This document shows, in pieces, positions 18,533-26,276 of a stretch of DNA of 64,000 nucleotides; the first letter of the stretch is position 1, and each line of letters starts with the position of its first letter. Where the stretch lies: NCBI RefSeq assembly GCF_020892095.1, contig NZ_AP024845.1, forward strand, positions 1,302,001 through 1,366,000. Reading direction: 5' to 3'. Below the pieces are notes generated by a model. That model was not told where the DNA came from, searched no databases, and worked only from the letters and a program-made list of their open reading frames with translations. The position numbers and the translations under genes are program-made. The stretch comes from Claveliimonas bilis (GTDB lineage: Bacteria; Bacillota; Clostridia; Lachnospirales; Lachnospiraceae).

Positions 18533-18574
18533 GCCGTATACAGCAAACCCTTGCAGGGATTTTCTGTATACGGC
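18533..18574 (+). terminator. Terminator after the TetR gene
   Basis: Perfect 11-bp stem GCCGTATACAG (18533-18543) with CTGTATACGGC (18564-18574), followed by a T-containing tail. Confidence 0.75.
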
Positions 18575-18673
18575 CGTTTCTATTGGCGTCTTATTCTTCT
18601 ATATAATGAACCCTTGTTTCCTCATACCGGTTCTGCTGCTTTCTCTCCTGTGCAGGATACCTTTTTCCCAATG

Positions 18674-19801
18674 TCATTCCAGAATATCTATCTTCAGCAC
18701 CCTGTCAACTGCCATTCCCGGCAGTCCTCTATAGGCATACGCACCTGATTCAAAAAGCAGATACATGGTGCCGCCGTCCATACAGATCTGTTCCAGCATA
18801 CGGGGAAGGCGGATGTCCTGCAAAGCCATCTCATCTGTATAATCCCGTATTCCGTCTGATACCTGGTAAGCGGCCAAACGGGAAGGTGTAATTCCCATAG
18901 AATAGGAAAGAAAGAGCATATCTCCAAGGAAGGTCATTCCCTGTGCATATCGGGAAATTTCCAAATCATCCTCATCTGCAACTCCCTGACGACTGTGCTG
19001 TCCGTCATATTCCACCCGGACACTTTGAATATTTCCATCATCCTGGAGCTCATACTTTTTAATCATTCCGTTTCCTTTTGTCGAATAATAACCTACATAC
19101 AGATAGGAATGATCATATGTCATGAAGGAACTCCGGGGAATATCCAAAATATTGTTTACATGAAGGAACCGGATCGGCCTGTATTCTTCCGTAAAATGAT
19201 AGGCTTCTATTTCTTCTGCCGAGATCGCGTTCACCTGTGCCACTCCGTTCCTGCTCCCACACACCCAAAGATTGTGATATTCATCATCGTAGGCCAGACT
19301 GCCCACATGGGCTTTATTGGGAAGGACAAGCTCTTTCAGGAACTCGTGAGTTTCCTTGTCTATCATATAAATGACTGAATTATGGGTTTTGGTATGGCAA
19401 TATGCACTGATGAACAGGTATTTATCTGACACCGTAATCCCCTGAGGCGTCATGCCGCCGCATACAGACGCTTTCCTGTCTCTGTTTCCCCGCACTGTCA
19501 TAGTTGCCTTCAGTCCCGGAATCACATAGGTGCCGCTGTCCGTTTCATCTTTATGTTTTTCGACAGCTTCTTCATACAGTCCTCTGTAAGGTTTCAGACG
19601 TTCCTTAAATTCTCCCAGGGAATAGACAGCGCCGTCTGTGCTTGTCTGAACAGCAGATACCTGCGGCTCGGTCTGCCCCCGATAAACAAAATCAATACCA
19701 TAGTATCCTGTAGGGATCAGAAAGACAAGCACACAGATAAAAAGAACCCGTCGTTTCCATCTCCCCCGTTTTTTCTCTTTTTCTTGCTTTTTTCTTTTCA
19801 T
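18674..19801 (-). CDS. Membrane-anchored predicted beta-propeller protein
   Basis: 375 residues. A very basic start (KRKKQEKEKKRGRWKRR) precedes one membrane helix (VLFICVLVFLIPTGYYGIDF), so the body should lie outside the cell. Residues 100-370 contain repeated strand patterns such as GITVSDKYLFISAYCHTKTH, MIDKETHEFLKELVLP and YLYVGYYST, suggesting a six- or seven-blade propeller. No catalytic motif seen. Its first codons overlap the end of thiT by 4 bases, so it is probably co-expressed, but no thiamine link is known to me. Confidence 0.6.
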   Translation of the reverse strand: MKRKKQEKEKKRGRWKRRVLFICVLVFLIPTGYYGIDFVYRGQTEPQVSAVQTSTDGAVYSLGEFKERLKPYRGLYEEAVEKHKDETDSGTYVIPGLKATMTVRGNRDRKASVCGGMTPQGITVSDKYLFISAYCHTKTHNSVIYMIDKETHEFLKELVLPNKAHVGSLAYDDEYHNLWVCGSRNGVAQVNAISAEEIEAYHFTEEYRPIRFLHVNNILDIPRSSFMTYDHSYLYVGYYSTKGNGMIKKYELQDDGNIQSVRVEYDGQHSRQGVADEDDLEISRYAQGMTFLGDMLFLSYSMGITPSRLAAYQVSDGIRDYTDEMALQDIRLPRMLEQICMDGGTMYLLFESGAYAYRGLPGMAVDRVLKIDILE

Positions 19802-20460
19802 TGCGCTAACTGTTTTATCCGGTTCAGGCTCTTTGCTACTGCCGGTATAGAAATAATGATAATTGTGAGTATTGCTTCCGCTAAAATGTAACTATAATTA
19901 TATAAGATCGGATACAGGCTCTTCAAAGCCTGTGGAAAATTTTCCGGCATATAGTCCATCCAGTACAGATAACCGCCCAGAGAATGAAAAGCGCCACGTG
20001 CCAGAACTGCTGCAACATATCCCTTCAAAAGACCATTTTTCGAACGCATAAAAAATCCTGCTATTCCCATGGCGGCAAAGGCAAACCAATAATCACAGCA
20101 TACCTGGAACAACGACAACACATACGGTTCCTGAAGAAACTGCAGGATTCCATAAGCACATCCCACGAAAATGCCCGTCCTTACCCCATACCAGTTTCCG
20201 ATCAGTACAATGAAAAGCATACTGCATAAAGTAACACTTCCGCCCCATGGCAACTGAAAAATTTTAATATATGAAGTAAGAAAAGCGAGCGCCATTGCCA
20301 TTCCGCAGAAGGCAAGCTGTTTTGTACTGATCCTTCTCCCCTGTTTTCCCCTTCTGGCAAAATATACACCCGCAGCCAGAAGCAGGATTCCCGCAATCAC
20401 CGCCGCCACATATCCTGCTCCCGTCAGATAGCCTTCACTATTTACCAAAAAATTTCCCAT
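19798..20460 (-). CDS. thiT: Thiamine ECF transporter substrate-binding protein ThiT
   Basis: 220 residues from ATG 20460 with GGAGG upstream; an earlier in-frame start would add an unlikely tail. Six membrane helices and family motifs LPWGGSVTLCSMLFIVLIGN, WYGVRTGIFVG and AFHSLGGYLYWMDYMPENFP. ThiT binds thiamine and is powered by the shared EcfA/EcfA'/EcfT module, not encoded here. No TPP riboswitch was found in the 85 bp before the gene; it may be read from the tRNA-Lys promoter. Confidence 0.88.
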   Translation of the reverse strand: MGNFLVNSEGYLTGAGYVAAVIAGILLLAAGVYFARRGKQGRRISTKQLAFCGMAMALAFLTSYIKIFQLPWGGSVTLCSMLFIVLIGNWYGVRTGIFVGCAYGILQFLQEPYVLSLFQVCCDYWFAFAAMGIAGFFMRSKNGLLKGYVAAVLARGAFHSLGGYLYWMDYMPENFPQALKSLYPILYNYSYILAEAILTIIIISIPAVAKSLNRIKQLAQ

Positions 20461-20545
20461 AATCTCTTTTTCCTCCGCTCTTTCCTGTACAAAAAAACCA
20501 CCGTCCCCGCAGCTCACAATGTCCGCAAAAACAGTGATTTTTAAA

Positions 20546-20618
20546 TGCGCGATCAGGGGTTCGAACCCTGGACACCCTGATTAAGAGTCAGGTGCTCTGC
20601 CAGCTGAGCTAATCGCGC
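20546..20618 (-). tRNA. tRNA-Lys (CUU anticodon)
   Basis: 73 bases with a perfect seven-pair acceptor stem GCGCGAT/ATCGCGC, D-arm TAGCTCAGCTGGCAGAGCA, anticodon stem-loop CCTGA-CTCTTAA-TCAGG giving CUU, and T-arm CCAGGGTTCGAACCCTG. The CCA end is not encoded. Confidence 0.97.
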
Positions 20619-20659
20619 ATATCTCATTATTTTGTTAAGACTTCCTTAACGCAAGGAAT

Positions 20660-20688
20660 ATTATATAATAGTTTCAGACACAATGCAA
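20660..20688 (-). promoter_or_regulatory. Promoter of tRNA-Lys
   Basis: Minus strand TTGCAT (20688-20683), 17 bases, TATAAT (20665-20660), about 40 bp before the mature tRNA. Confidence 0.75.
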
Positions 20689-20910
20689 GTAGTTTTTTCT
20701 ATTTTTTTCATTTTCCATAGCTCTTAGTCATTAGCAGACGAAAAGTTCCTCAAGCTCTGCAAAATCCGTCGTCCGAAATTTACGGATATCCGGTTCTTTT
20801 TTCCTGAAAGTTACATATACTTTTTTTAGTCCGTAAGACCGGACTATTCCAGTTCTGCCATCCTCTTGCCGGTGGGACAGGCCTATACAAAACCGGAAAG
20901 GAGCAAAAAT

Positions 20911-21414
20911 TTGTACCGTTTATATCATCGCCGCGATTTTACATATATTTTATGGACTTTTATACTTGGCAGCATCTGTCATTTTCTCTACGAATTTTCC
21001 GATTATAATCCTTTTCTGGCCCTGATCGTTCCAGTAAATGAATCTGTCTGGGAACATCTGAAGCTGGTCTTTTTCCCCGTATTGTTTCTGACCATAGCGG
21101 AATATTCCCTTCGACGGCCGAATCCTTCCATGCTGTTTGCTTCCCGCTTTGTCGGCGTGATCTTTGCCATGGCTGCCATTACAGTACTATTTTATCTCTA
21201 TACTTTTATTGCCGGTCGGAGTATTTTGCTTCTGGATATCCTGATTTATTTTACAGGAATCTGCCTTTGTTATATTGCCTCCAGCAACTTATTTCCCCGT
21301 TTCCGGCGCGCCGATCCGATGAAAATTTTTTTCTGTTGGTTCCTTTCTGCACTTTTATTCTTCTTTTTTTCGTGCTGTCCTCCGGAAATCGGCCTGTTTC
21401 TGCCTCCGCAATAG
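20911..21414 (+). CDS. DUF6512 family membrane protein
   Basis: 167 residues from TTG 20911, chosen because AAAGGAG lies 7 bases upstream; an earlier in-frame ATG has no ribosome site. Five or so membrane helices. The stretch HFLYEFSDYNPFLALIVPVN then ESVWEHLKLVFFPVL is the hallmark I associate with DUF6512 proteins of Clostridia. Function unknown. Stands alone between tRNA-Lys and a strong terminator. Confidence 0.75.
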   Translation: MYRLYHRRDFTYILWTFILGSICHFLYEFSDYNPFLALIVPVNESVWEHLKLVFFPVLFLTIAEYSLRRPNPSMLFASRFVGVIFAMAAITVLFYLYTFIAGRSILLLDILIYFTGICLCYIASSNLFPRFRRADPMKIFFCWFLSALLFFFFSCCPPEIGLFLPPQ

Positions 21415-21468
21415 CAGCAAACGCAGTTTTACACAGGGCTTTCCGCAAAAAAGCACACCGTTTAACGC

Positions 21469-21511
21469 AAATTGACACGTAACATTTTTCAAAAGTGTTA
21501 CGTGTCAATTT
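21469..21511. terminator. Bidirectional terminator between DUF6512 and DUF1002 genes
   Basis: A perfect 16-bp stem, AAATTGACACGTAACA (21469-21484) with its complement at 21496-21511, and an 11-base loop. It serves two convergent genes. Confidence 0.8.
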
Positions 21512-21527
21512 GTATGTCAATTAACTA

Positions 21528-22784
21528 TTATTCCCCTGTAAAGAAATTCTTGATCCTTGTCAGAAGCCCGTCTTTAAATCCGCTTTCATTCACCGTACTG
21601 TCAGTAATGACATCGGAGCCAAGTGCCTCATCGTTTGTTTCGCTTAAAATACCATCATCAGATCCGACAAAGAAACTCTTTACTGAATTCCATATGTTTG
21701 CCAGCGCTCCATCATCTGCTGTAAGGTTATCGAGCGTATCTTTCAGCGCATTCACATCATAATCATACTGGGAAATTTTTTCCATAAGGCTGACAATCTG
21801 CTGTCTCTGATCATCTGTCAAAGTAACTTCGTTTTCCTGTGCAATGTTGTCAACCGCCTCACCAATCTCCTGTTCATCTGTCAGGCCCTGATCCAGCACT
21901 TCTGTCTTCACGTCTTTTATCACTTCCGTTGCTTTCTCCTGTCCAACACTGTCCGCAATCTCTCCGGTTGTGACAAGTTCTTCCATAGCAGCTTCTTTTT
22001 GGCCTTCGTCCAGATTCTCGCCGCTTGCCTGTTCATATGCCATGATAATTCCCGTCAGCGCTCCGGTTCCGGAAACTTCAAAAGGACAAGCTGCAATAAC
22101 ATTACAGTTTTCCATACCTGCTGTTGTCAGCGTACTTGCGATCATAGCACTGGTCACATAATTAAGATTTGCCGTTTTTACTTTGATTCCTCCGGAATCT
22201 GTAGGCTCTACATAGGCACAGCTGTTAGTTGTAGGTCCGATCTGCTCGTCAGTAGCAATGCCCTGCATATACTGTACTTCGTCTGCATGAGTAACAACAA
22301 TAGTTTTTACTTCATCCGCTGAAGTCCCAAAATATTCATACATGGATGCTCTTTGTTCTTCTGTAAGATTCTCTCCCAGAGTAACAACTTTCTCACTATC
22401 CGTCTGGCCGTCTTCTGTTTCTTCTGTCGTTTCATCTGTAGTCTCTTCTGCAGTAGAATCCTCGCCTGTTGTTTCTTCTGCTCCTGCAGCCCCATCTGTT
22501 CCTTCTGTTTCTCCTGCAGTATCCGATGTGGTTCCATCCTCTGTTCCCACAGTTCCATCTGATGAAGTTGTTCCGTCCGTTGTTGCTCCTGAGCCTTCTG
22601 CCTCCCCTGCGGTTCCGGAAGCTCCATTTGCTGCGGCATCGCTTCCCGTTTCTGTATTTTGCGATGCAGTATCCTCTGTTCCCTGGCTGCTGTCAGCTGT
22701 ATCAACTGCTCCAGCCGTCATTGGTACCATTGACGTTGTCATAACTGCTGCCATAAGAATTGGCAAAATTTTTTTCATTTTCAT
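21528..22784 (-). CDS. Secreted DUF1002 protein with acidic low-complexity linker
   Basis: 418 residues. A signal peptide (MKMKKILPILMAAVMTTSMV) is followed by about 100 residues rich in Thr, Ser, Gly, Glu and Asp. The DUF1002 domain covers about residues 130-320 (LGENLTEEQRASMYEYFG, TNSCAYVEP, YVTSAMIASTLTTAGMENCN, VIAACPFEVSGTGALTGI). No wall-anchor motif is visible. The Thr/Ser-rich linker suggests a surface or released protein. Role unknown. Confidence 0.82.
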   Translation of the reverse strand: MKMKKILPILMAAVMTTSMVPMTAGAVDTADSSQGTEDTASQNTETGSDAAANGASGTAGEAEGSGATTDGTTSSDGTVGTEDGTTSDTAGETEGTDGAAGAEETTGEDSTAEETTDETTEETEDGQTDSEKVVTLGENLTEEQRASMYEYFGTSADEVKTIVVTHADEVQYMQGIATDEQIGPTTNSCAYVEPTDSGGIKVKTANLNYVTSAMIASTLTTAGMENCNVIAACPFEVSGTGALTGIIMAYEQASGENLDEGQKEAAMEELVTTGEIADSVGQEKATEVIKDVKTEVLDQGLTDEQEIGEAVDNIAQENEVTLTDDQRQQIVSLMEKISQYDYDVNALKDTLDNLTADDGALANIWNSVKSFFVGSDDGILSETNDEALGSDVITDSTVNESGFKDGLLTRIKNFFTGE

Positions 22785-22937
22785 AGCTTTCGGTTAATAC
22801 CTTGTCTCCCTTTTTAATTATTTTTGATAAACGGCTCCACCCTTATCCAAAAGGGTATGTTTTACCGTCACCAATATAACACACTTATTCCAAAAAGTAC
22901 ATGAAAGTTTTCTTAAAATTAGATGAAAAAAAACGAA

Positions 22938-22959
22938 GGAGCCGCCCTAAAGCAGCTCC
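22938..22959 (-). terminator. Terminator overlapping the thioredoxin stop codon
   Basis: Minus strand GGAGCTGC/GCGGCTCC hairpin followed by TTCG and eight Ts. The last thioredoxin codons and its TAG lie in the 5' arm. Confidence 0.78.
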
Positions 22960-23261
22960 CTGACTCTCTTTTCCAATATATTTTCTCCTACTGTTCCCTG
23001 CATTCTTGCTTTTACAGTCCCGTTTTTGAACATTACAAGAGTCGGAACAATATCCGCTCCATATTTCACCGCCAAATTCGGACATTCCTCAATTTCCACT
23101 TCACAAAATTTCACTTTTTTCCGGTACCGTTTCTCTATATCCTCTGCCACTGGCTTCGTCATTGCACATTTTGGACACCAGGAAGCATAAAACATAACCA
23201 CCACCGGAAACTTTGCCTGATTTACTTCAGCCTGGAAATTTCCCTCTGTCAAATGCAGCAT
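22947..23261 (-). CDS. Thioredoxin family protein
   Basis: 104 residues with the whole thioredoxin fold and the active site WCPKC (the usual WCGPC with a changed pair between the cysteines). FPVVVMFYASWCPKC, VEIEECPNLAVKYG and IVPTLVMFKNG with the cis-proline are all visible. Cytoplasmic disulfide reductase by family; the CPKC pair may tune its redox potential. Follows a possible small gene and trmB in the same direction. Confidence 0.9.
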   Translation of the reverse strand: MLHLTEGNFQAEVNQAKFPVVVMFYASWCPKCAMTKPVAEDIEKRYRKKVKFCEVEIEECPNLAVKYGADIVPTLVMFKNGTVKARMQGTVGENILEKRVRELL

Positions 23262-23280
23262 CTCTTTCCTTTCCAGCCGG

Positions 23281-23418
23281 TCAGCATTTGGAATTTAATA
23301 TCCGGTATACTTCATCCAAAGATTTATGCAGGCAGTCGATCATGGGACTTTTCTTTCTTATCCAGTACAGCCTGCAGTACAGCTTTGACATTCTTCGTCC
23401 AGATTTTCTTCGTCCCAT
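23281..23418 (-). CDS. Possible small basic protein between trmB and thioredoxin
   Basis: 45 residues beginning MGRRKSGRRMSKLYCRLYWI and ending in LDEVYRILNSKC; strongly basic N-terminal half, amphipathic C-terminal half. The start has only a loose AAAAGGGAG site about 10 bases upstream. It fits in the gap between two co-directional genes without overlap. Family not recognised; it may be a chance frame. Confidence 0.35.
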   Translation of the reverse strand: MGRRKSGRRMSKLYCRLYWIRKKSPMIDCLHKSLDEVYRILNSKC

Positions 23419-23453
23419 ATGCCTAAGGCTCCCTTTTTTGTTTTCTCTATATA

Positions 23454-24137
23454 TTATGCAGAGATCCCTTTATCCTTGACTGACGGCGCTGCAGTCATCT
23501 TACAGATAGGATTGCCCTGTGAAGAAAACTTTTCTTCATATTCCGTCATCACATTGCCCCGGCACATTTCTTTATCGTGGTGAAGATCCCAGCTTATGGC
23601 TTTTAAGTTCCATCCAGCCTCTTTAGCCTGCTCCAGGGAAAATTGAAACAGCTCCTGATTATCCGTCTTAAATTCCACCACCCCATCTTCATCGAGTATT
23701 TTTTCATACCTTTTCAGAAATTCCCTTGAAGTCAGCCTTCTTCTTGCATGACGTTTTTTAGGCCATGGGTCTGAAAAATTCAAATAAATTCCCGCCACCT
23801 CTTCTTCTTCGAACACATCCGGCACATCTGCTGCATCCATACAGATAAAGCGGATATTTTCCAGCTTCACGCCCTGTTTCTCCTCTATAGCATCAAGACG
23901 CTCTACTGCTCTTAGCAGAACACTGGAATAGCGCTCAATCCCGATATAATTTTTATCCGGATTCTTTTCCGCTAATGTTGTTAAAAACTGTCCTTTCCCC
24001 ATCCCTATCTCTACATAGACCGGATGCTCATTTTCAAAGACCATGCTCCATTTTCCTTTTTTCTCCGCTTCATTTTTAATTACCTTTTGGTGCTCACTCA
24101 AAATCCGATCTGCTCTTGGTATATTTCTAAGGCGCAT
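23454..24137 (-). CDS. trmB: tRNA (guanine-N7-)-methyltransferase
   Basis: 227 residues from ATG 24137 (MRLRNIPRADRILSEHQ). Motifs: SAM-binding EIGMGKGQFL, NYIGIERYSSVLLRAVE, and the signature YLNFSDPWPKKRHARRRLTS. Makes m7G46 in the variable loop of tRNA. The upstream in-frame start is not supported by a better ribosome site. Confidence 0.95.
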   Translation of the reverse strand: MRLRNIPRADRILSEHQKVIKNEAEKKGKWSMVFENEHPVYVEIGMGKGQFLTTLAEKNPDKNYIGIERYSSVLLRAVERLDAIEEKQGVKLENIRFICMDAADVPDVFEEEEVAGIYLNFSDPWPKKRHARRRLTSREFLKRYEKILDEDGVVEFKTDNQELFQFSLEQAKEAGWNLKAISWDLHHDKEMCRGNVMTEYEEKFSSQGNPICKMTAAPSVKDKGISA

Positions 24138-24179
24138 TTCTCTTCTTTTCCTTTCCCTTTTATCAAACAGCAAAATTCA

Positions 24180-24223
24180 GGCGGAGAAATAAACCTCCCT
24201 TTTACGGTCTGTATTTCTCCGCC
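24180..24223 (-). terminator. Hairpin after glgB
   Basis: An 11-bp stem GGCGGAGAAAT (24180-24190) with ATTTCTCCGCC (24213-24223). The tail is only moderately T-rich, so read-through into trmB is possible. Confidence 0.6.
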
Positions 24224-24246
24224 CGAACAAGATTTATTGATATTCT

Positions 24247-26157
24247 TTAAAACTCAAACACAGCCACTCCATATGGCGGAAGCTTATAGGCAAACGAATA
24301 CGGCCTTCCGTCGCATTCCCCCTTTTTCGCCTTATAGATCTGTGGTCTTTCCTCGCCTGTTCCGCCATACTTTTTATCATCACTGTTCAAGATCAGCTTA
24401 TACTGCTTTCTTCTTGGAACGCCTACACGATAATCATCTCTTGCCATAGGTGTAAAATTGCACACAAAAAGCAGATTTTTCTTATTTCCTTTGGAATGAC
24501 GGATAAAGCTGTAAATGCTTCTGTCTCCATCATCTGCATTTACCCACTCAAATCCTTCCCACGTATCATCCTGTTCATACATGGCCTTGTTTCGTTTATA
24601 TAAATGCAGAAGATCTCTCATCCAGTTCTGTATATACTGGTGCTCCGGCTCCTCCAGAAGAAACCAGTCCAGTTCCCTCTTCTCACTCCATTCCCGAAGC
24701 TGTGCAAATTCCTGTCCCATAAACAACAGTTTCTTACCGGCATGTCCCATCATAAAAGCATATCCGACCTTCAGATTTGCATATTTATCAAATCCAAGTC
24801 CCGGCATCTTATTGATCATAGAACACTTCAAATGCACAACCTCATCATGAGACAATACAAGAATATACTTTTCGCTGTATGCATAACTCATGGCAAATGT
24901 CATCAAGTTATGAGCCCCTTTACGGAAATAGGGATCCAACTTCATATACTCTGTAAAATCATGCATCCATCCCATGTTCCATTTCAGGCTGAAGCCCAGA
25001 CCGTCATCCTCCACACTTCCCGTCACCTTGGGCCAGGCCGTGGATTCTTCAGCGATCATCAGCGCTCCCGGGTTCCTTCCCAGCACAACAGAATTGAGAT
25101 GTTTGAAAAATCCGATAGCTTCCAGATTTTTATTTCCGCCGTATTTATTCGGTACCCATTCCCCGTCGCGTTTTCCGTAATCCAGATAAAGCATAGAAGC
25201 AACTGCGTCAACCCGCAGACCGTCAACATGAAAATCTTCTATCCAGAACAATGCGTTTGCGATCAGGAAATTCTGCACCTCATTTTTTCCATAATCAAAA
25301 ATCTTTGTCCCCCAGTCGGGATGTTCCCCTTTCCTGGGATCCGCATATTCATAAGTCGGCGTACCGTCAAAGTCCGCAAGGCCATGGGCATCTCTTGGAA
25401 AATGAGCCGGTACCCAGTCAAGAATAACCCCAATCTTATTTTTATGAAGATAATTCACCATCCAGGCAAAATCCTGAGGTGTTCCGTACCGGGAGGTAGG
25501 AGCAAAATATCCTGTCACCTGATATCCCCAGGAACCGTCAAAGGGATGCTCGGCAATGCCCATAATCTCAATATGGGTATATCCCATATCCTTAACATAC
25601 TTCGTAATCTCACGCGCAAATTCCCGGTAATTATAAAAACCGTCCTCATCGTCAGGATGCTTTTTCCATGAGCCGATGTGGACCTCATAAATCGACATAG
25701 GCTGTTCTGTATGCTTCCATGCCTTTCTCTGCTCCATCCACGCCTGATCCGACCAGGAAATATCGCTGATATCAATAATTCTGGAGGCAGTTCCCGGACG
25801 AAGCTCTGCATAATTTGCAAAAGGATCTGCCTTGTAAATATATTCCCCTTTATATGTCTTGATACAATATTTGTATAAAGCATACTCCGGCACATCCGGT
25901 ATAAAACAGGTATAAATCCCCAGTGGTTCTCCTCTTTCCATGACATTGGCTGATTCATCCCAGTTATTAAAATCTCCGACCACTGAGACTCCTTCCGCAT
26001 GGGGAGCCCAGACTGCAAAATATATCCCTTCTTTTTTTCCGTTCTTTACCCGATGCGCCCCCAACTTCTTATATATCTCATAATGGTTCCCCTGTCCAAA
26101 GAGATAATGATCCAGTTCTCCGATCTCATATGGTTTTACGGTCTTTGTTTTTCCCAT
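24247..26157 (-). CDS. glgB: 1,4-alpha-glucan branching enzyme
   Basis: 636 residues. An N-terminal CBM48-type domain (YFAVWAPHAEGVSVVGDFNN) is followed by a GH13 barrel with catalytic Asp in GLRVDAVASMLYLDY, Glu in LMIAEESTAW and Asp in VLSHDEVVHLK, then a C-terminal beta domain. Introduces alpha-1,6 branches into glycogen. Other glg genes are absent nearby, so it appears to be a separate unit. Confidence 0.96.
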   Translation of the reverse strand: MGKTKTVKPYEIGELDHYLFGQGNHYEIYKKLGAHRVKNGKKEGIYFAVWAPHAEGVSVVGDFNNWDESANVMERGEPLGIYTCFIPDVPEYALYKYCIKTYKGEYIYKADPFANYAELRPGTASRIIDISDISWSDQAWMEQRKAWKHTEQPMSIYEVHIGSWKKHPDDEDGFYNYREFAREITKYVKDMGYTHIEIMGIAEHPFDGSWGYQVTGYFAPTSRYGTPQDFAWMVNYLHKNKIGVILDWVPAHFPRDAHGLADFDGTPTYEYADPRKGEHPDWGTKIFDYGKNEVQNFLIANALFWIEDFHVDGLRVDAVASMLYLDYGKRDGEWVPNKYGGNKNLEAIGFFKHLNSVVLGRNPGALMIAEESTAWPKVTGSVEDDGLGFSLKWNMGWMHDFTEYMKLDPYFRKGAHNLMTFAMSYAYSEKYILVLSHDEVVHLKCSMINKMPGLGFDKYANLKVGYAFMMGHAGKKLLFMGQEFAQLREWSEKRELDWFLLEEPEHQYIQNWMRDLLHLYKRNKAMYEQDDTWEGFEWVNADDGDRSIYSFIRHSKGNKKNLLFVCNFTPMARDDYRVGVPRRKQYKLILNSDDKKYGGTGEERPQIYKAKKGECDGRPYSFAYKLPPYGVAVFEF

Positions 26158-26217
26158 AAGCCCACCCTCTCGTCTTAAATTTGTGATAGCTTCATTATAC
26201 TTTATTACCTGTCAAAA

Positions 26218-26257
26218 AGAAAGAGTTTTGACAAAATACATCGCCAAAACTCTTTCT
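26218..26257 (-). terminator. Terminator of the 1010-residue protein gene
   Basis: A perfect 13-bp stem AGAAAGAGTTTTG (26218-26230) with CAAAACTCTTTCT (26245-26257), followed on the minus strand by TTTTTGA. Confidence 0.8.
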
Positions 26258-26276
26258 CTTTTGTTTCCGTTATTCT

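Noticed and set aside
20461-20545. TPP riboswitch before thiT
   Set aside because: The conserved CUGAGA and the second TPP-binding arm are missing and there is not enough room before tRNA-Lys.
24604-25671. 355-codon plus-strand frame opposite glgB
   Set aside because: Antisense shadow of a well-conserved enzyme; no promoter or ribosome site.
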